Assembly (NCBI GenBank): GCA_903939665.1
Contig: CAJAHZ010000012.1
Span: 1-23,547 of the forward strand
DNA from: an uncultured Pseudomonadota bacterium
Lineage (GTDB): Bacteria > Pseudomonadota > Gammaproteobacteria > Burkholderiales > Rhodocyclaceae
DNA: 23,547 bases
Reading direction: 5' to 3'
Shown here: positions 15,768 to 22,783 of the stretch, one piece after another
Layout of the letters: each line of letters begins with the position of its first letter
Position numbering within the stretch: the first letter of the stretch is position 1
Notes under the pieces: generated by a model
The model's database searches: none
What the model saw: the letters and a program-made list of their open reading frames with translations, nothing else
What the model was told of the DNA's origin: nothing
Made by a program: the position numbers and the translations under genes

Positions 15768-17203
15768 GCCGGCCTGCTTTCCTGCAAGCGCTGGTTGAGC
15801 GCGGCAAATTCGACGGCAAAGCGTTGCAGGTTGGCCTGGTCACGCTCGATTTCGCGATGCAGCATGACAACCCGCAGCCCGGCCCGCAGTCGGGCGGCGA
15901 GCACCTTCGACTTGAGCGGCTTGGTGAGAAAATCGTCAGCACCGGCTTCGAATGCCTCAACGAGGTGCTCTTCCTTGTCCATGCTGGTCAGCAGCAAGAT
16001 ATAAACACCCCGCCCGACCTCGGTTTCGCGCAGTGCGCGGATCAGTTCGATGCCGTTCATTTCAGGCATCGACCAATCGACAATCATCAGTTGCGGACGC
16101 TCGCGCAGCGCCAGGTCAAAGCCTTGTCGCCCATTCTCCGCTTCCAGGCAATCCAGCCCGACATGGGCCAGCAGCGCTTTGAGAAGGCCGCGCATGATGC
16201 GGTCGTCTTCCACGACCAGAACACGAATTTTCTCGCCGTCGCCTGCGGCGCACAGTGCGCCAAGCGGCCCATCAGCCGGCGCGAGGGAAACTTTCATCAG
16301 TTCGGCAAACGGCGGCAGCGTTTGCTGTGGCACATCAAGCAGGCAGCACCAATCAGCCCAGTCACGCACCATGTTGTCGCACAGATCGGTCAGTGTCTCC
16401 GGCGAGATGGCAAGTTTGCCGCCGAGCAGGAAAAGCTCCGCCATCAAGCCGCGCCGCTGGTTCTTTGCCGCGAGGCAGACATCGGCGATGCGGGAGGCGA
16501 GCATCAAGCCGAGAAAGACCCGCTCGGCTCTGGAGCCAGCTGCAAACGCTGCGATTGCCGGTTGTTCGTGGCAGCGCACCGGTTCAACCAGCGCAGCAGG
16601 CACGCCCCAGTCTTCGAGCAGGATCGCAGCAAGATCGGCATGATCGAGGCCGAATGACTGTTGTTCCCGAAACATGAGATCACGGGTGCTTGCCGGGTTT
16701 TCTGCCAGCAGGCCGGAATACGCCTCGGGAAACGCCGTGGCCAGCGCCAGTTCGCCAATGTGGGCGAGGAGCGCCAACGTAAAGGATTCATCAGCGGGCA
16801 TGGCACGGGTGATGCCCGCCACCGCTTGCATGGCGACTGCCCGGGCAAGATTTCTCGACCAGAAAGCAATGTAGTCGAAGTTCCGGCAAGCGCCGGAGCG
16901 GCTGTCATTCATCAACGAAAAACCGAGCGCCAAGCCTCTGACCGCCGTCAACCCAAGCACGCTCAACGCATCCTGAATGGCAAGTAGCGGGCGTCCACCT
17001 GGTGCGCGGCAGACATTGGCGAGCTTGAGCAAGCGGGCAACCAGAGCGGGGTCGGCTTTGACGGCTTGCGCCAATTGCGCCAGCGAGACGTTGTCCCGCC
17101 GCGTCAGCCCGAGCACGGCAAGCGCCGGCCCTTTCGGCGACGGCAGCAGACCGGACGACTTCAGTTGCTCAAAGTGAGCGCGTTGCGCTGGCGTGGTGGC
17201 CAT
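15752..17203 (-). CDS. HDOD-REC response regulator
   Basis: This is a 483-residue protein. The N-terminal HDOD domain (about 12-210) shows VARLLKLANVCRAPGG followed by IQDALSVLGLTAVRGLALGF, typical of this catalytically inactive HD-related regulatory fold. A helical region follows to about 325. A C-terminal receiver (about 335-450) has the acidic residues in VLVVEDDRIMRG, acceptor D376 in LMIVDWSMPEMNG, the T/S position in ILLLTSMD and the lysine in DDFLTKPLKSKVLAARL. The last helix, ending LNQRLQESRP, may be a coiled coil. HDOD proteins often act in signalling by protein contacts, and no enzymatic motif is visible. ATG at 17203 has GAGGG 4-5 nt upstream. The stop overlaps the start region of the c-di-GMP enzyme downstream, so the two probably work together, with the receiver gating the pair (inference). 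Transcription is predicted from the promoter at 17267-17342. Confidence 0.93.
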   Translation of the reverse strand: MATTPAQRAHFEQLKSSGLLPSPKGPALAVLGLTRRDNVSLAQLAQAVKADPALVARLLKLANVCRAPGGRPLLAIQDALSVLGLTAVRGLALGFSLMNDSRSGACRNFDYIAFWSRNLARAVAMQAVAGITRAMPADESFTLALLAHIGELALATAFPEAYSGLLAENPASTRDLMFREQQSFGLDHADLAAILLEDWGVPAALVEPVRCHEQPAIAAFAAGSRAERVFLGLMLASRIADVCLAAKNQRRGLMAELFLLGGKLAISPETLTDLCDNMVRDWADWCCLLDVPQQTLPPFAELMKVSLAPADGPLGALCAAGDGEKIRVLVVEDDRIMRGLLKALLAHVGLDCLEAENGRQGFDLALRERPQLMIVDWSMPEMNGIELIRALRETEVGRGVYILLLTSMDKEEHLVEAFEAGADDFLTKPLKSKVLAARLRAGLRVVMLHREIERDQANLQRFAVEFAALNQRLQESRPACLPE

Positions 17204-17266
17204 GTTCCCTCATCGAACAAGCCAGAAATAGGAGGGCAACTGCAAATGAGGCAGGCTGGCTTGCTG

Positions 17267-17342
17267 GGGATTTACTGTACGCGATTACCCCTGCCGGGGT
17301 AATCCACTGTCATTGGTATTTTCATACCTCAACGGAGGTATG
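17267..17342 (-). promoter_or_regulatory. Promoter C of the HDOD/c-di-GMP operon with NarL/FixJ-like operator
   Basis: On the minus strand: perfect dyad CATACCTC-CGTT-GAGGTATG (17342-17323), heptamer TACCAAT starting at 17318, TTACCC -35 (17302-17297), 17-bp spacer, TACAGT -10 (17279-17274), and predicted start near 17267. The leader before ATG 17203 is about 64 nt with a GAGGG ribosome site. It lies in the 157-bp gap after the LuxR-type regulator gene. It is the best-conserved of the three related promoters. Confidence 0.65.
17283..17304. repeat. Perfect inverted repeat overlapping the -35 of promoter C
   Basis: Arms GATTACCCC and GGGGTAATC are perfect 9-bp reverse complements separated by TGCC. 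Read as a 7-2-7 dyad it gives TACCCCT-GC-CGGGGTA; TACCCCT matches the NarL heptamer consensus TACYYMT exactly. A weaker version (TACCCTG-AT-GCAGGTA) sits at the same place in promoter A, and only a remnant is seen in promoter B. A regulator bound here would cover the -35, so the site could repress or act as a class II activation site. Confidence 0.6.
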
Positions 17343-17360
17343 TTTTGCCGGCGCGACTAC

Positions 17361-18881
17361 TTAGACGATCTCCAGCTTGTGCTCAATCGCGTAACGCGTC
17401 AGTTCGGCAATACTGTGCAAATCAAGCTTGCGCATCAGGTCGCGCCGATGCGTGACGACGGTGGCCGGCGTGATATTCAGGCGCACCGCGATTTGCCCGG
17501 AAGTGCAACCGGTGGCGACCAGTTCGAGCACCTGCCGTTGTCGTGCACTCAACCGACCCGGCTTGGCGGACTCCTGGTGACGCTCTTTCTCTTCGGCAGC
17601 CGCCCGGTCAGGCGGTTTGACGGCATCACGGATCAGCGACTCGATGCGCCGCAACAGGTGTGCGCCCTCCAGATCAAGTCGCTTGTGATTGCTGATATCC
17701 AGATGCGTGCCGCAGGCGCGCAGCGGATTGCCGGCTTCGTCGCGTTCAACAACCTTGCCGTGATCAAGCACCCAGACCCAGTGCCCGTCCTTGTGGCGCA
17801 AGCGATGCTCGGATTCATAGGCGGCGATTTCGCCTTTCAGGTGCGGGTCGAGCGATGCATGGATGGCGGGCAGGTCTTCCGGGTGGACGAGCAACTCCCA
17901 GCTGCGCACATGCGGCTCGATTTCGTCCATGCGGTAGCCGAGCATGGCGCACCAGCGTTCGTTGAATACCACCTCGCCGCTGGCAATGCGCCAATCCCAT
18001 AAGCCGAGGCCGGAAGCGGCCAGCGCCAACTCCAGCCTTTGTTCGCTCAGCCTGATCTGCGCCTCAGCGTGCTTGCGTTCGCTGATGTCCTGTTTGATCG
18101 CGACAAAATGCTGAATTGCGCCATCACCGCGGCTGACCGGAGCAATCGCCAGCGCCTCGTCGTACAAGCTGCCGTCCTTGCGCCGATTGACAAGCTCGCC
18201 GCGCCACTCCTGCCCCGACAGGATGGTTGCCCACATCTGCTGATAGAACGCCTGATCCTGCCGGCCGGACTTGATCAGCGCACTGGGGTTGCGCCCCAGT
18301 GACTCCGCCGCCGAAAAACCGGTCAATTGCGAGAAGGCTTTATTGGCCCACTCGATGGTCCCGTTAATGTCGGAAATCACGATGCCGTCGGCAGCCGAAT
18401 CCAGCGCCACTTCAAAGAGCCGCAAACGCGACTCAAGCTTGCCGCGCACCAGTGCATAGCGTATCGCGCGCCCCAGGCTATGCTGATCAAACTGGCCCTT
18501 GACCAGATAATCCTGTGCGCCGGCATTCAATGCCGCATTGGCCAGCGCGTTGTCGTCCTGCCCGGTGAGTACGACGATGGGGGTGTCGGGAAATGCAGCA
18601 CTCATTGCCCTGACTGTCGGGATGCCGGTCGAATCGGGCAGCGAAATATCCAGCAGAACGAGATCAGGCTTGTCCTGACGGGCCTTCGCCAGCCCTTCGG
18701 TCAGCGTCGTGACCCAGGCCACCTGCAGCTTGTCACTGCCATGCCAAAACCCGGCCTGTCGCAGATAGGCATCAACCAGCCCGAAATCGCCGGGATCATC
18801 CTCGATGACGAGAATCGACAGGGCCTGCGGCAGGGTATCGATAACGCCCACGGAAGACGCCAGGGATGAACGCTTAGGCAA
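17361..18881 (-). CDS. REC-PAS-PAS-LuxR/FixJ-type transcription regulator
   Basis: This is a 506-residue protein. The receiver (about 20-140) has D28-D29, acceptor D78 in LVLLDISLPDSTG and the lysine in DYLVKGQFD. PAS domains follow at about 155-275 (ALDSAADGIVISDINGTIEW) and 285-400 (ALAASGLGLWDWRIASGEVV, ending THLDIS). The C-terminal helix-turn-helix (about 441-500) has LSARQRQVLELVATG and IAVRLNITPATVVTHRRDLM, the FixJ/NarL signature. It is the only DNA-binding protein encoded in the window. Start: TTG at 18881, with GAAGAG about 7 nt upstream, overlapping the kinase stop (8 nt); GTG at 18851 is an alternative without a ribosome site. The overlap with the hybrid kinase makes that kinase the obvious partner. 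Two PAS domains between receiver and HTH are unusual for this family and suggest a second, cytoplasmic input. It is a candidate to bind the 7-2-7 sites at 10856, 13117 and 17325. Confidence 0.92.
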   Translation of the reverse strand: MPKRSSLASSVGVIDTLPQALSILVIEDDPGDFGLVDAYLRQAGFWHGSDKLQVAWVTTLTEGLAKARQDKPDLVLLDISLPDSTGIPTVRAMSAAFPDTPIVVLTGQDDNALANAALNAGAQDYLVKGQFDQHSLGRAIRYALVRGKLESRLRLFEVALDSAADGIVISDINGTIEWANKAFSQLTGFSAAESLGRNPSALIKSGRQDQAFYQQMWATILSGQEWRGELVNRRKDGSLYDEALAIAPVSRGDGAIQHFVAIKQDISERKHAEAQIRLSEQRLELALAASGLGLWDWRIASGEVVFNERWCAMLGYRMDEIEPHVRSWELLVHPEDLPAIHASLDPHLKGEIAAYESEHRLRHKDGHWVWVLDHGKVVERDEAGNPLRACGTHLDISNHKRLDLEGAHLLRRIESLIRDAVKPPDRAAAEEKERHQESAKPGRLSARQRQVLELVATGCTSGQIAVRLNITPATVVTHRRDLMRKLDLHSIAELTRYAIEHKLEIV

Positions 18882-21800
18882 GTTTTTTCTCTTCAGCGAA
18901 ATGACGGTACTGCATGTCCGATTGAAGGATGTGTGCGAGCACCCATTGCATCAGGTATCGATGCATTCCCGCCCGGTCCAGCACACCCGCCATGGCCGCC
19001 ATGTCGTAGGCGGTCATTTGCTCTATGAAATCGGCGTGTTCGCTTTGATGAGCCGCAAAGTGAGCGTAGCCAATCCCGGTCAGGTAATCTTCCTCGGCCT
19101 TGAAATGCGTTTGCGTGTAGTCGAAGACGCCGGACAGCAGTTCATGAAACGCGGCCAAAGGCGGCTGGGGCGTGGCGGACTGGAGGTCAGCAAGCTGATT
19201 GATCATGGCGATCAATGCCTTGTGTTGCTCATCGAGGTGCGCGACGCCGACGCCGTACGATTCGTTCCAGACCATTCTTTCAGGGAGCGGCGGGGTGCCG
19301 CCTGCCTCCGCTGCGTCGTCGGCGAAAAACTTTGCCAGTTCGTCGCGCACCTGCTTGATCGACTGCGCCAGTTCGTCGAGCAGTTCGTCCACCGGGATGC
19401 CATCACGCAATGCATGCTCCAGCGTCGAAACCACGCTGTGGAGACCATCCATCCCCAGCATGCCGGCACGCCCCTTGAGGGAATGCGCTTTCCTGGCCGC
19501 GTCCTCGCGGTGCCCGGCAGCGATATCGCTGCGCATCTGCCCGGGCAGCGCGCCCGCTGTTGCCGCAAAGTCTGCCAGCCAGTGCCGGTAACGCTCTTCC
19601 TTGCCGTTAAAGCGGGCCAGGCCATTGCGTGCATCAATATGATGCAGGCGATACAGCCCTTTCTCCGCTATGCCTTGGGCTACGGGCGGTTCAGCCCGCA
19701 GCACGGGTTCCGGCGCCGCCTTCTGCTTGCCAGCCGGAATCCATTTTGCCAGCGTCCGATAAAAACTGGCGTTGTCGAAGGGCTTGGCGATGTGGCCGTT
19801 CATGCCCGCGCCGATGCTGATGGTTTTCTCGTGCATCATGGTGTGCGCGGTCATCGCCATGATCGGCAGCGACCCGAATCCGGGCCGGCTGCGTAGCGCA
19901 CGGGTAGCGGCGAGGCCGTCCATGACCGGCATCTGGATATCCATCAGAACGAGGTCAAAGGCTTCGGGACCGCCTTCGATCAGGATATCGAGCGCCTCCT
20001 GACCATTCTCGGCCATGCGCGGAGTGATGCCCACGGCCAGGAGCAATGCCTCGACGATTTCGCGGTTAAGCGCTTGATCATCGGCGACGAGGACGTGGGC
20101 ATTGTCGTAGCACGCCGGCGGCGTTTCATGATGGCTTCGGTCATCGCCCGGCAAGTCGGCAGAGTCACCGAGGCCCAGCCAGATTTTGACCCGGAAGGTG
20201 GTGCCCCTGCCTTCGCGACTGGTAACGCTGATGTCGCCGTCCATCATTTCGGCCAGACGTTTGCTGATCGCCAGGCCAAGGCCCGTGCCGCCAAACTTGC
20301 GGCTTACCGTGGCATCGGCCTGCGCGAAGGGTTTGAACAGCCGCCCAAGGTCTTCGGGCCGCAGGCCGACGCCGGTATCTTCCACTTCAACCACCAGGCA
20401 AATACGGCCTTCCTGACGGGCGTGCAAGCTGACGCGCAGTTCAACGCGACCCGTCGCAGTAAATTTGATGGCGTTGCCAACGAGATTAAGGAGGATTTGC
20501 TCGATGCGCAAAGGGTCGCCGAGCAAGACATCAGGCACTGCGTCGTCTATCGTCTCGACGAGTTCCAGCCCCTTTTCTGCAGCGCGGGATGCCATCACAA
20601 ACTTGCACTGCTGCACCAGAGCGTGCAGGCCAAAGGGCATGGTTTCGAACGCCAGATGACCGGCCGCGATTTTCGACAGGTCGAGCAGATCGTTGATGAT
20701 GCGGTTGAGGTGCTTGCCCGAAATGACGATCTTGTTCAGGTAATCCTGCTGCCGGGGGTCAGTGCTCAGGCTTTGGGCGAGGCCGGCCATGCCGATCACG
20801 GCACTCAGCGGCGTGCGCAGTTCGTGGCTCATGTTGGCGAGGAAGGCGTCCTTGGTCTGGTCGGCGAGCTTGGCAACCTCAAGCGCCTGCGTCAGCTCGC
20901 TCGTGCGGCTCCCGACCAAGGATTCCAGATGCGCTTTCTGGTCGGCCAGTTGCTGCACAGCCAGCTTGCATTCGGTGACATCGACATGGGCAATAACCGC
21001 ACCGGCTTCTGCCCCATTGCTGAATGGCGTGACCAACATGGAGAACCAGCGTTGTTGCTGCGGTGTGTGGCACGGGTATTCGATTGTGAATATCGACAGC
21101 CGGCCCTCCAGAACCGCCTCGATCCCCTGATGGACGGCCAGCGCAATCTCTAAACCGCGGCCACTGCTCGCCTGGCAGACCGACAGATAGTTGGCACCGA
21201 CATCCGTACGTGCCGATGGCGTGCCGGACTCGATAGCATTGTCTACGGCAAATCGACGCCAGCGTTGATTGACGGTGAGAATCACGCCTTTACGATCTAT
21301 TACGGCGATTTCGGCGGCCACCGAATCCATGATGACGAGCTTGAAGGCTTCACTTTCCTTCAGGGCTGTTTCGCGTTGCTCCAGGGTTAGCAGCACGCGG
21401 TTGAAGCCGTTGATCAGTTCGCCAACTTCATCCTGCCTGGCAACCGGCAAGCGCTGCAGGGGATGGTCTGACGCCGACAGCTCAGCCAGCGTTCTTGCGG
21501 CGAAAAGCATCGGTGCAAGCTGGCGTTTCATAATCAGCGAGATCAACCAGGCGATCAGGCCGCCCGCCAGAAAGGTCAACAGGACTGTTGCCAGCAGCAT
21601 GCGTCGCTGCATCTCGCGAATCGGGCCGAAGGCTTCGTCGGTGGGCAGGACGGCGGCAATGAACCAATCCGCTACGGGGATACCCTTGGCTGCCGACAGC
21701 TCTTCCCTGCCACGTGAACTGATGGCCACGCCGTACCCTTCGTAGCCCTGCATGTATTTATCATGCATCGGATTAATGCCTTGCGGCGGGAGCGGCTGCA

Positions 21801-22473
21801 TGATGCGGCTCTTGTCCGAGGCAGTGACAAACAGATTGTGCTGCGGCGCGACGAGGAAGTAACCGCCCGTTCTGCCGTAATTGCCGGCAAGCCTGTCCAG
21901 AAAATTGGCGGTACCCAGATGGGTCACCCCGGCGATGACACCGACTACCCGGCCTTGAGCATCGCGAATCGGCACCGCCATGATGAATATCGGCGCCAGC
22001 AGCTTCTTGCCGACAACCGGTCGGCTAATCGTTATCTTCCCCTCCTTGAGCGCAGCCACCATGAAATCCCTGTCCATGTAGTTGACGCCCAGCCGCTCTG
22101 CGGAAAGGGGGAGTGACGCGATGGTTGTGCCGTCAACGCCAGTGACAAAAGTACCGGCGTTGAACAGACGCTGAAAAATCGGGCGCTGTTCGAGCACGGC
22201 CTGAATGGCCGCCGGATTGTTCAGCGTGGCCGGGCTGACACTTCTGGCCACTATGTCGAGCGCGCTCAAGCGCTCGGCAAGTTCCTGATTGATTCCGTCG
22301 GCGACGTAAGAGATCGTCAAGAACTGTTGTTCGCCCAGTTGGCGCAGCATATCGCCACGCAGCATGCGGGAGACGTAGAACGCCAGCGACCAGATGCTGA
22401 TCACGAAAATAACGACGGCGAGTACAGTGACTCGGGTTTTGAGCGACCACGAACGGGAGAAGCGAAGAGGCAT
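18874..22473 (-). CDS. dCACHE hybrid histidine kinase with REC, Hpt and hemerythrin domains
   Basis: This is a 1199-residue multidomain sensor. TM1 is at about 12-34, dCACHE runs to about 295, TM2 is at about 300-322, and HAMP contains DEVGELINGFNRVLL. PAS is at about 385-515 (FTIEYPCHTPQQQRWF). HisKA has H550 in NMSHELRTPLSA; HATPase has NLVGNAIKF, DTGVGL and GGTGLGLAIS. REC has acceptor D845 in LVLMDIQMPVMDG. Hpt has H997 in AHSLKGRAG. A bacteriohemerythrin domain covers about 1067-1199. All seven predicted di-iron ligands are present: H1084, H1123, E1127, H1142, H1146, H1181 and D1186. So a complete His-Asp-His relay is joined to a probable O2-binding di-iron site. ATG 22473 is chosen because it matches the start of the paralogous sensor at 5882 (TM1 a few residues in), although the ribosome site is weak; the frame is open to 22635. 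The regulator gene overlaps its end by 8 nt. Confidence 0.95.
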   Translation of the reverse strand: MPLRFSRSWSLKTRVTVLAVVIFVISIWSLAFYVSRMLRGDMLRQLGEQQFLTISYVADGINQELAERLSALDIVARSVSPATLNNPAAIQAVLEQRPIFQRLFNAGTFVTGVDGTTIASLPLSAERLGVNYMDRDFMVAALKEGKITISRPVVGKKLLAPIFIMAVPIRDAQGRVVGVIAGVTHLGTANFLDRLAGNYGRTGGYFLVAPQHNLFVTASDKSRIMQPLPPQGINPMHDKYMQGYEGYGVAISSRGREELSAAKGIPVADWFIAAVLPTDEAFGPIREMQRRMLLATVLLTFLAGGLIAWLISLIMKRQLAPMLFAARTLAELSASDHPLQRLPVARQDEVGELINGFNRVLLTLEQRETALKESEAFKLVIMDSVAAEIAVIDRKGVILTVNQRWRRFAVDNAIESGTPSARTDVGANYLSVCQASSGRGLEIALAVHQGIEAVLEGRLSIFTIEYPCHTPQQQRWFSMLVTPFSNGAEAGAVIAHVDVTECKLAVQQLADQKAHLESLVGSRTSELTQALEVAKLADQTKDAFLANMSHELRTPLSAVIGMAGLAQSLSTDPRQQDYLNKIVISGKHLNRIINDLLDLSKIAAGHLAFETMPFGLHALVQQCKFVMASRAAEKGLELVETIDDAVPDVLLGDPLRIEQILLNLVGNAIKFTATGRVELRVSLHARQEGRICLVVEVEDTGVGLRPEDLGRLFKPFAQADATVSRKFGGTGLGLAISKRLAEMMDGDISVTSREGRGTTFRVKIWLGLGDSADLPGDDRSHHETPPACYDNAHVLVADDQALNREIVEALLLAVGITPRMAENGQEALDILIEGGPEAFDLVLMDIQMPVMDGLAATRALRSRPGFGSLPIMAMTAHTMMHEKTISIGAGMNGHIAKPFDNASFYRTLAKWIPAGKQKAAPEPVLRAEPPVAQGIAEKGLYRLHHIDARNGLARFNGKEERYRHWLADFAATAGALPGQMRSDIAAGHREDAARKAHSLKGRAGMLGMDGLHSVVSTLEHALRDGIPVDELLDELAQSIKQVRDELAKFFADDAAEAGGTPPLPERMVWNESYGVGVAHLDEQHKALIAMINQLADLQSATPQPPLAAFHELLSGVFDYTQTHFKAEEDYLTGIGYAHFAAHQSEHADFIEQMTAYDMAAMAGVLDRAGMHRYLMQWVLAHILQSDMQYRHFAEEKKLA

Positions 22474-22533
22474 GAGTATCTTTACCGTCGACGAGAATAG
22501 CCACGAACACGGTGCGCCTATTTGCTGGCAATA

Positions 22534-22539
22534 GATATA
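22534..22539 (-). promoter_or_regulatory. Candidate -10 element of the hemerythrin kinase operon
   Basis: TATATC on the minus strand lies about 60 nt before ATG 22473, next to the 21-bp direct repeats. No good -35 is present at 16-18 bp, as would fit an activator-dependent promoter. Confidence 0.35.
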
Positions 22540-22543
22540 GCAC

Positions 22544-22596
22544 GAATGGCGTAGGTTGCTGACAGGATGGGGTAGCTCTCGGCGCGAATAGGGTAG
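22544..22596 (-). repeat. Three direct repeats at 21-bp period upstream of the hemerythrin kinase
   Basis: On the minus strand the units are CTACCCTATTC (22596-22586), CTACCCCATCC (22575-22565) and CTACGCCATTC (22554-22544). Consensus CTACSCYATYC; unit starts are exactly 21 bp apart, two helical turns, so all face the same side of the DNA. The last unit ends 4 bp before a TATATC -10 candidate (22539-22534). The arrangement suggests cooperative binding of a regulator controlling the kinase/LuxR-type regulator operon. Confidence 0.6.
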
Positions 22597-22748
22597 ATGC
22601 GACGGGTGCTCGGCGCTCGCCCCTTTCCCAACCACGACCGGCCCATTATTTCCTCCCGCCGCCTACAGAAGCTCCGGCGACACTGCCTGGGCGCAGCAAT
22701 CGTCGAATGGAGAAATTGAAATCCCGGCAGGCCGGCGCAAATCGGCGG

Positions 22749-22754
22749 TATGAT
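22749..22754 (+). promoter_or_regulatory. Candidate -10 element of the diguanylate cyclase gene
   Basis: TATGAT (five of six consensus bases) lies 29 nt before ATG 22784, which has an AAGGA ribosome site. The hexamer 17 bp upstream is a poor -35, and TTGAAA at 22716 is too far away (27-bp spacer). Confidence 0.3.
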
Positions 22755-22783
22755 CACCCGGCCCCGTACGGTAAGGAAATGTA

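Larger units (their letters stand above)
22474..22783. other. Divergent 310-bp intergenic region
   Basis: This separates the hemerythrin kinase (minus) from the diguanylate cyclase (plus). It contains three 11-bp direct repeats (22544-22596), a likely minus-strand -10 at 22539-22534 and a plus-strand TATGAT at 22749-22754. No convincing small gene or RNA was seen, and no copy of the TACCTC/GAGGTA dyad found in the other promoters. Confidence 0.6.

Noticed and set aside
16504..16908. Minus-strand open frame within the HDOD gene, and similar out-of-frame pieces such as 10044-10319 and 14041-14364
   Set aside because: They overlap real genes in another frame and carry no recognisable motif or ribosome site.
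17323..17348. Hairpin followed by TTTT on the plus strand, a possible terminator
   Set aside because: No plus-strand gene precedes it, and the same dyad with the same spacing recurs at two other promoters, so an operator is the better reading.
22474..22635. 54-codon N-terminal extension of the hemerythrin kinase
   Set aside because: It runs across the direct repeats and -10 candidate and has no counterpart in the paralogous sensor that starts at 5882.
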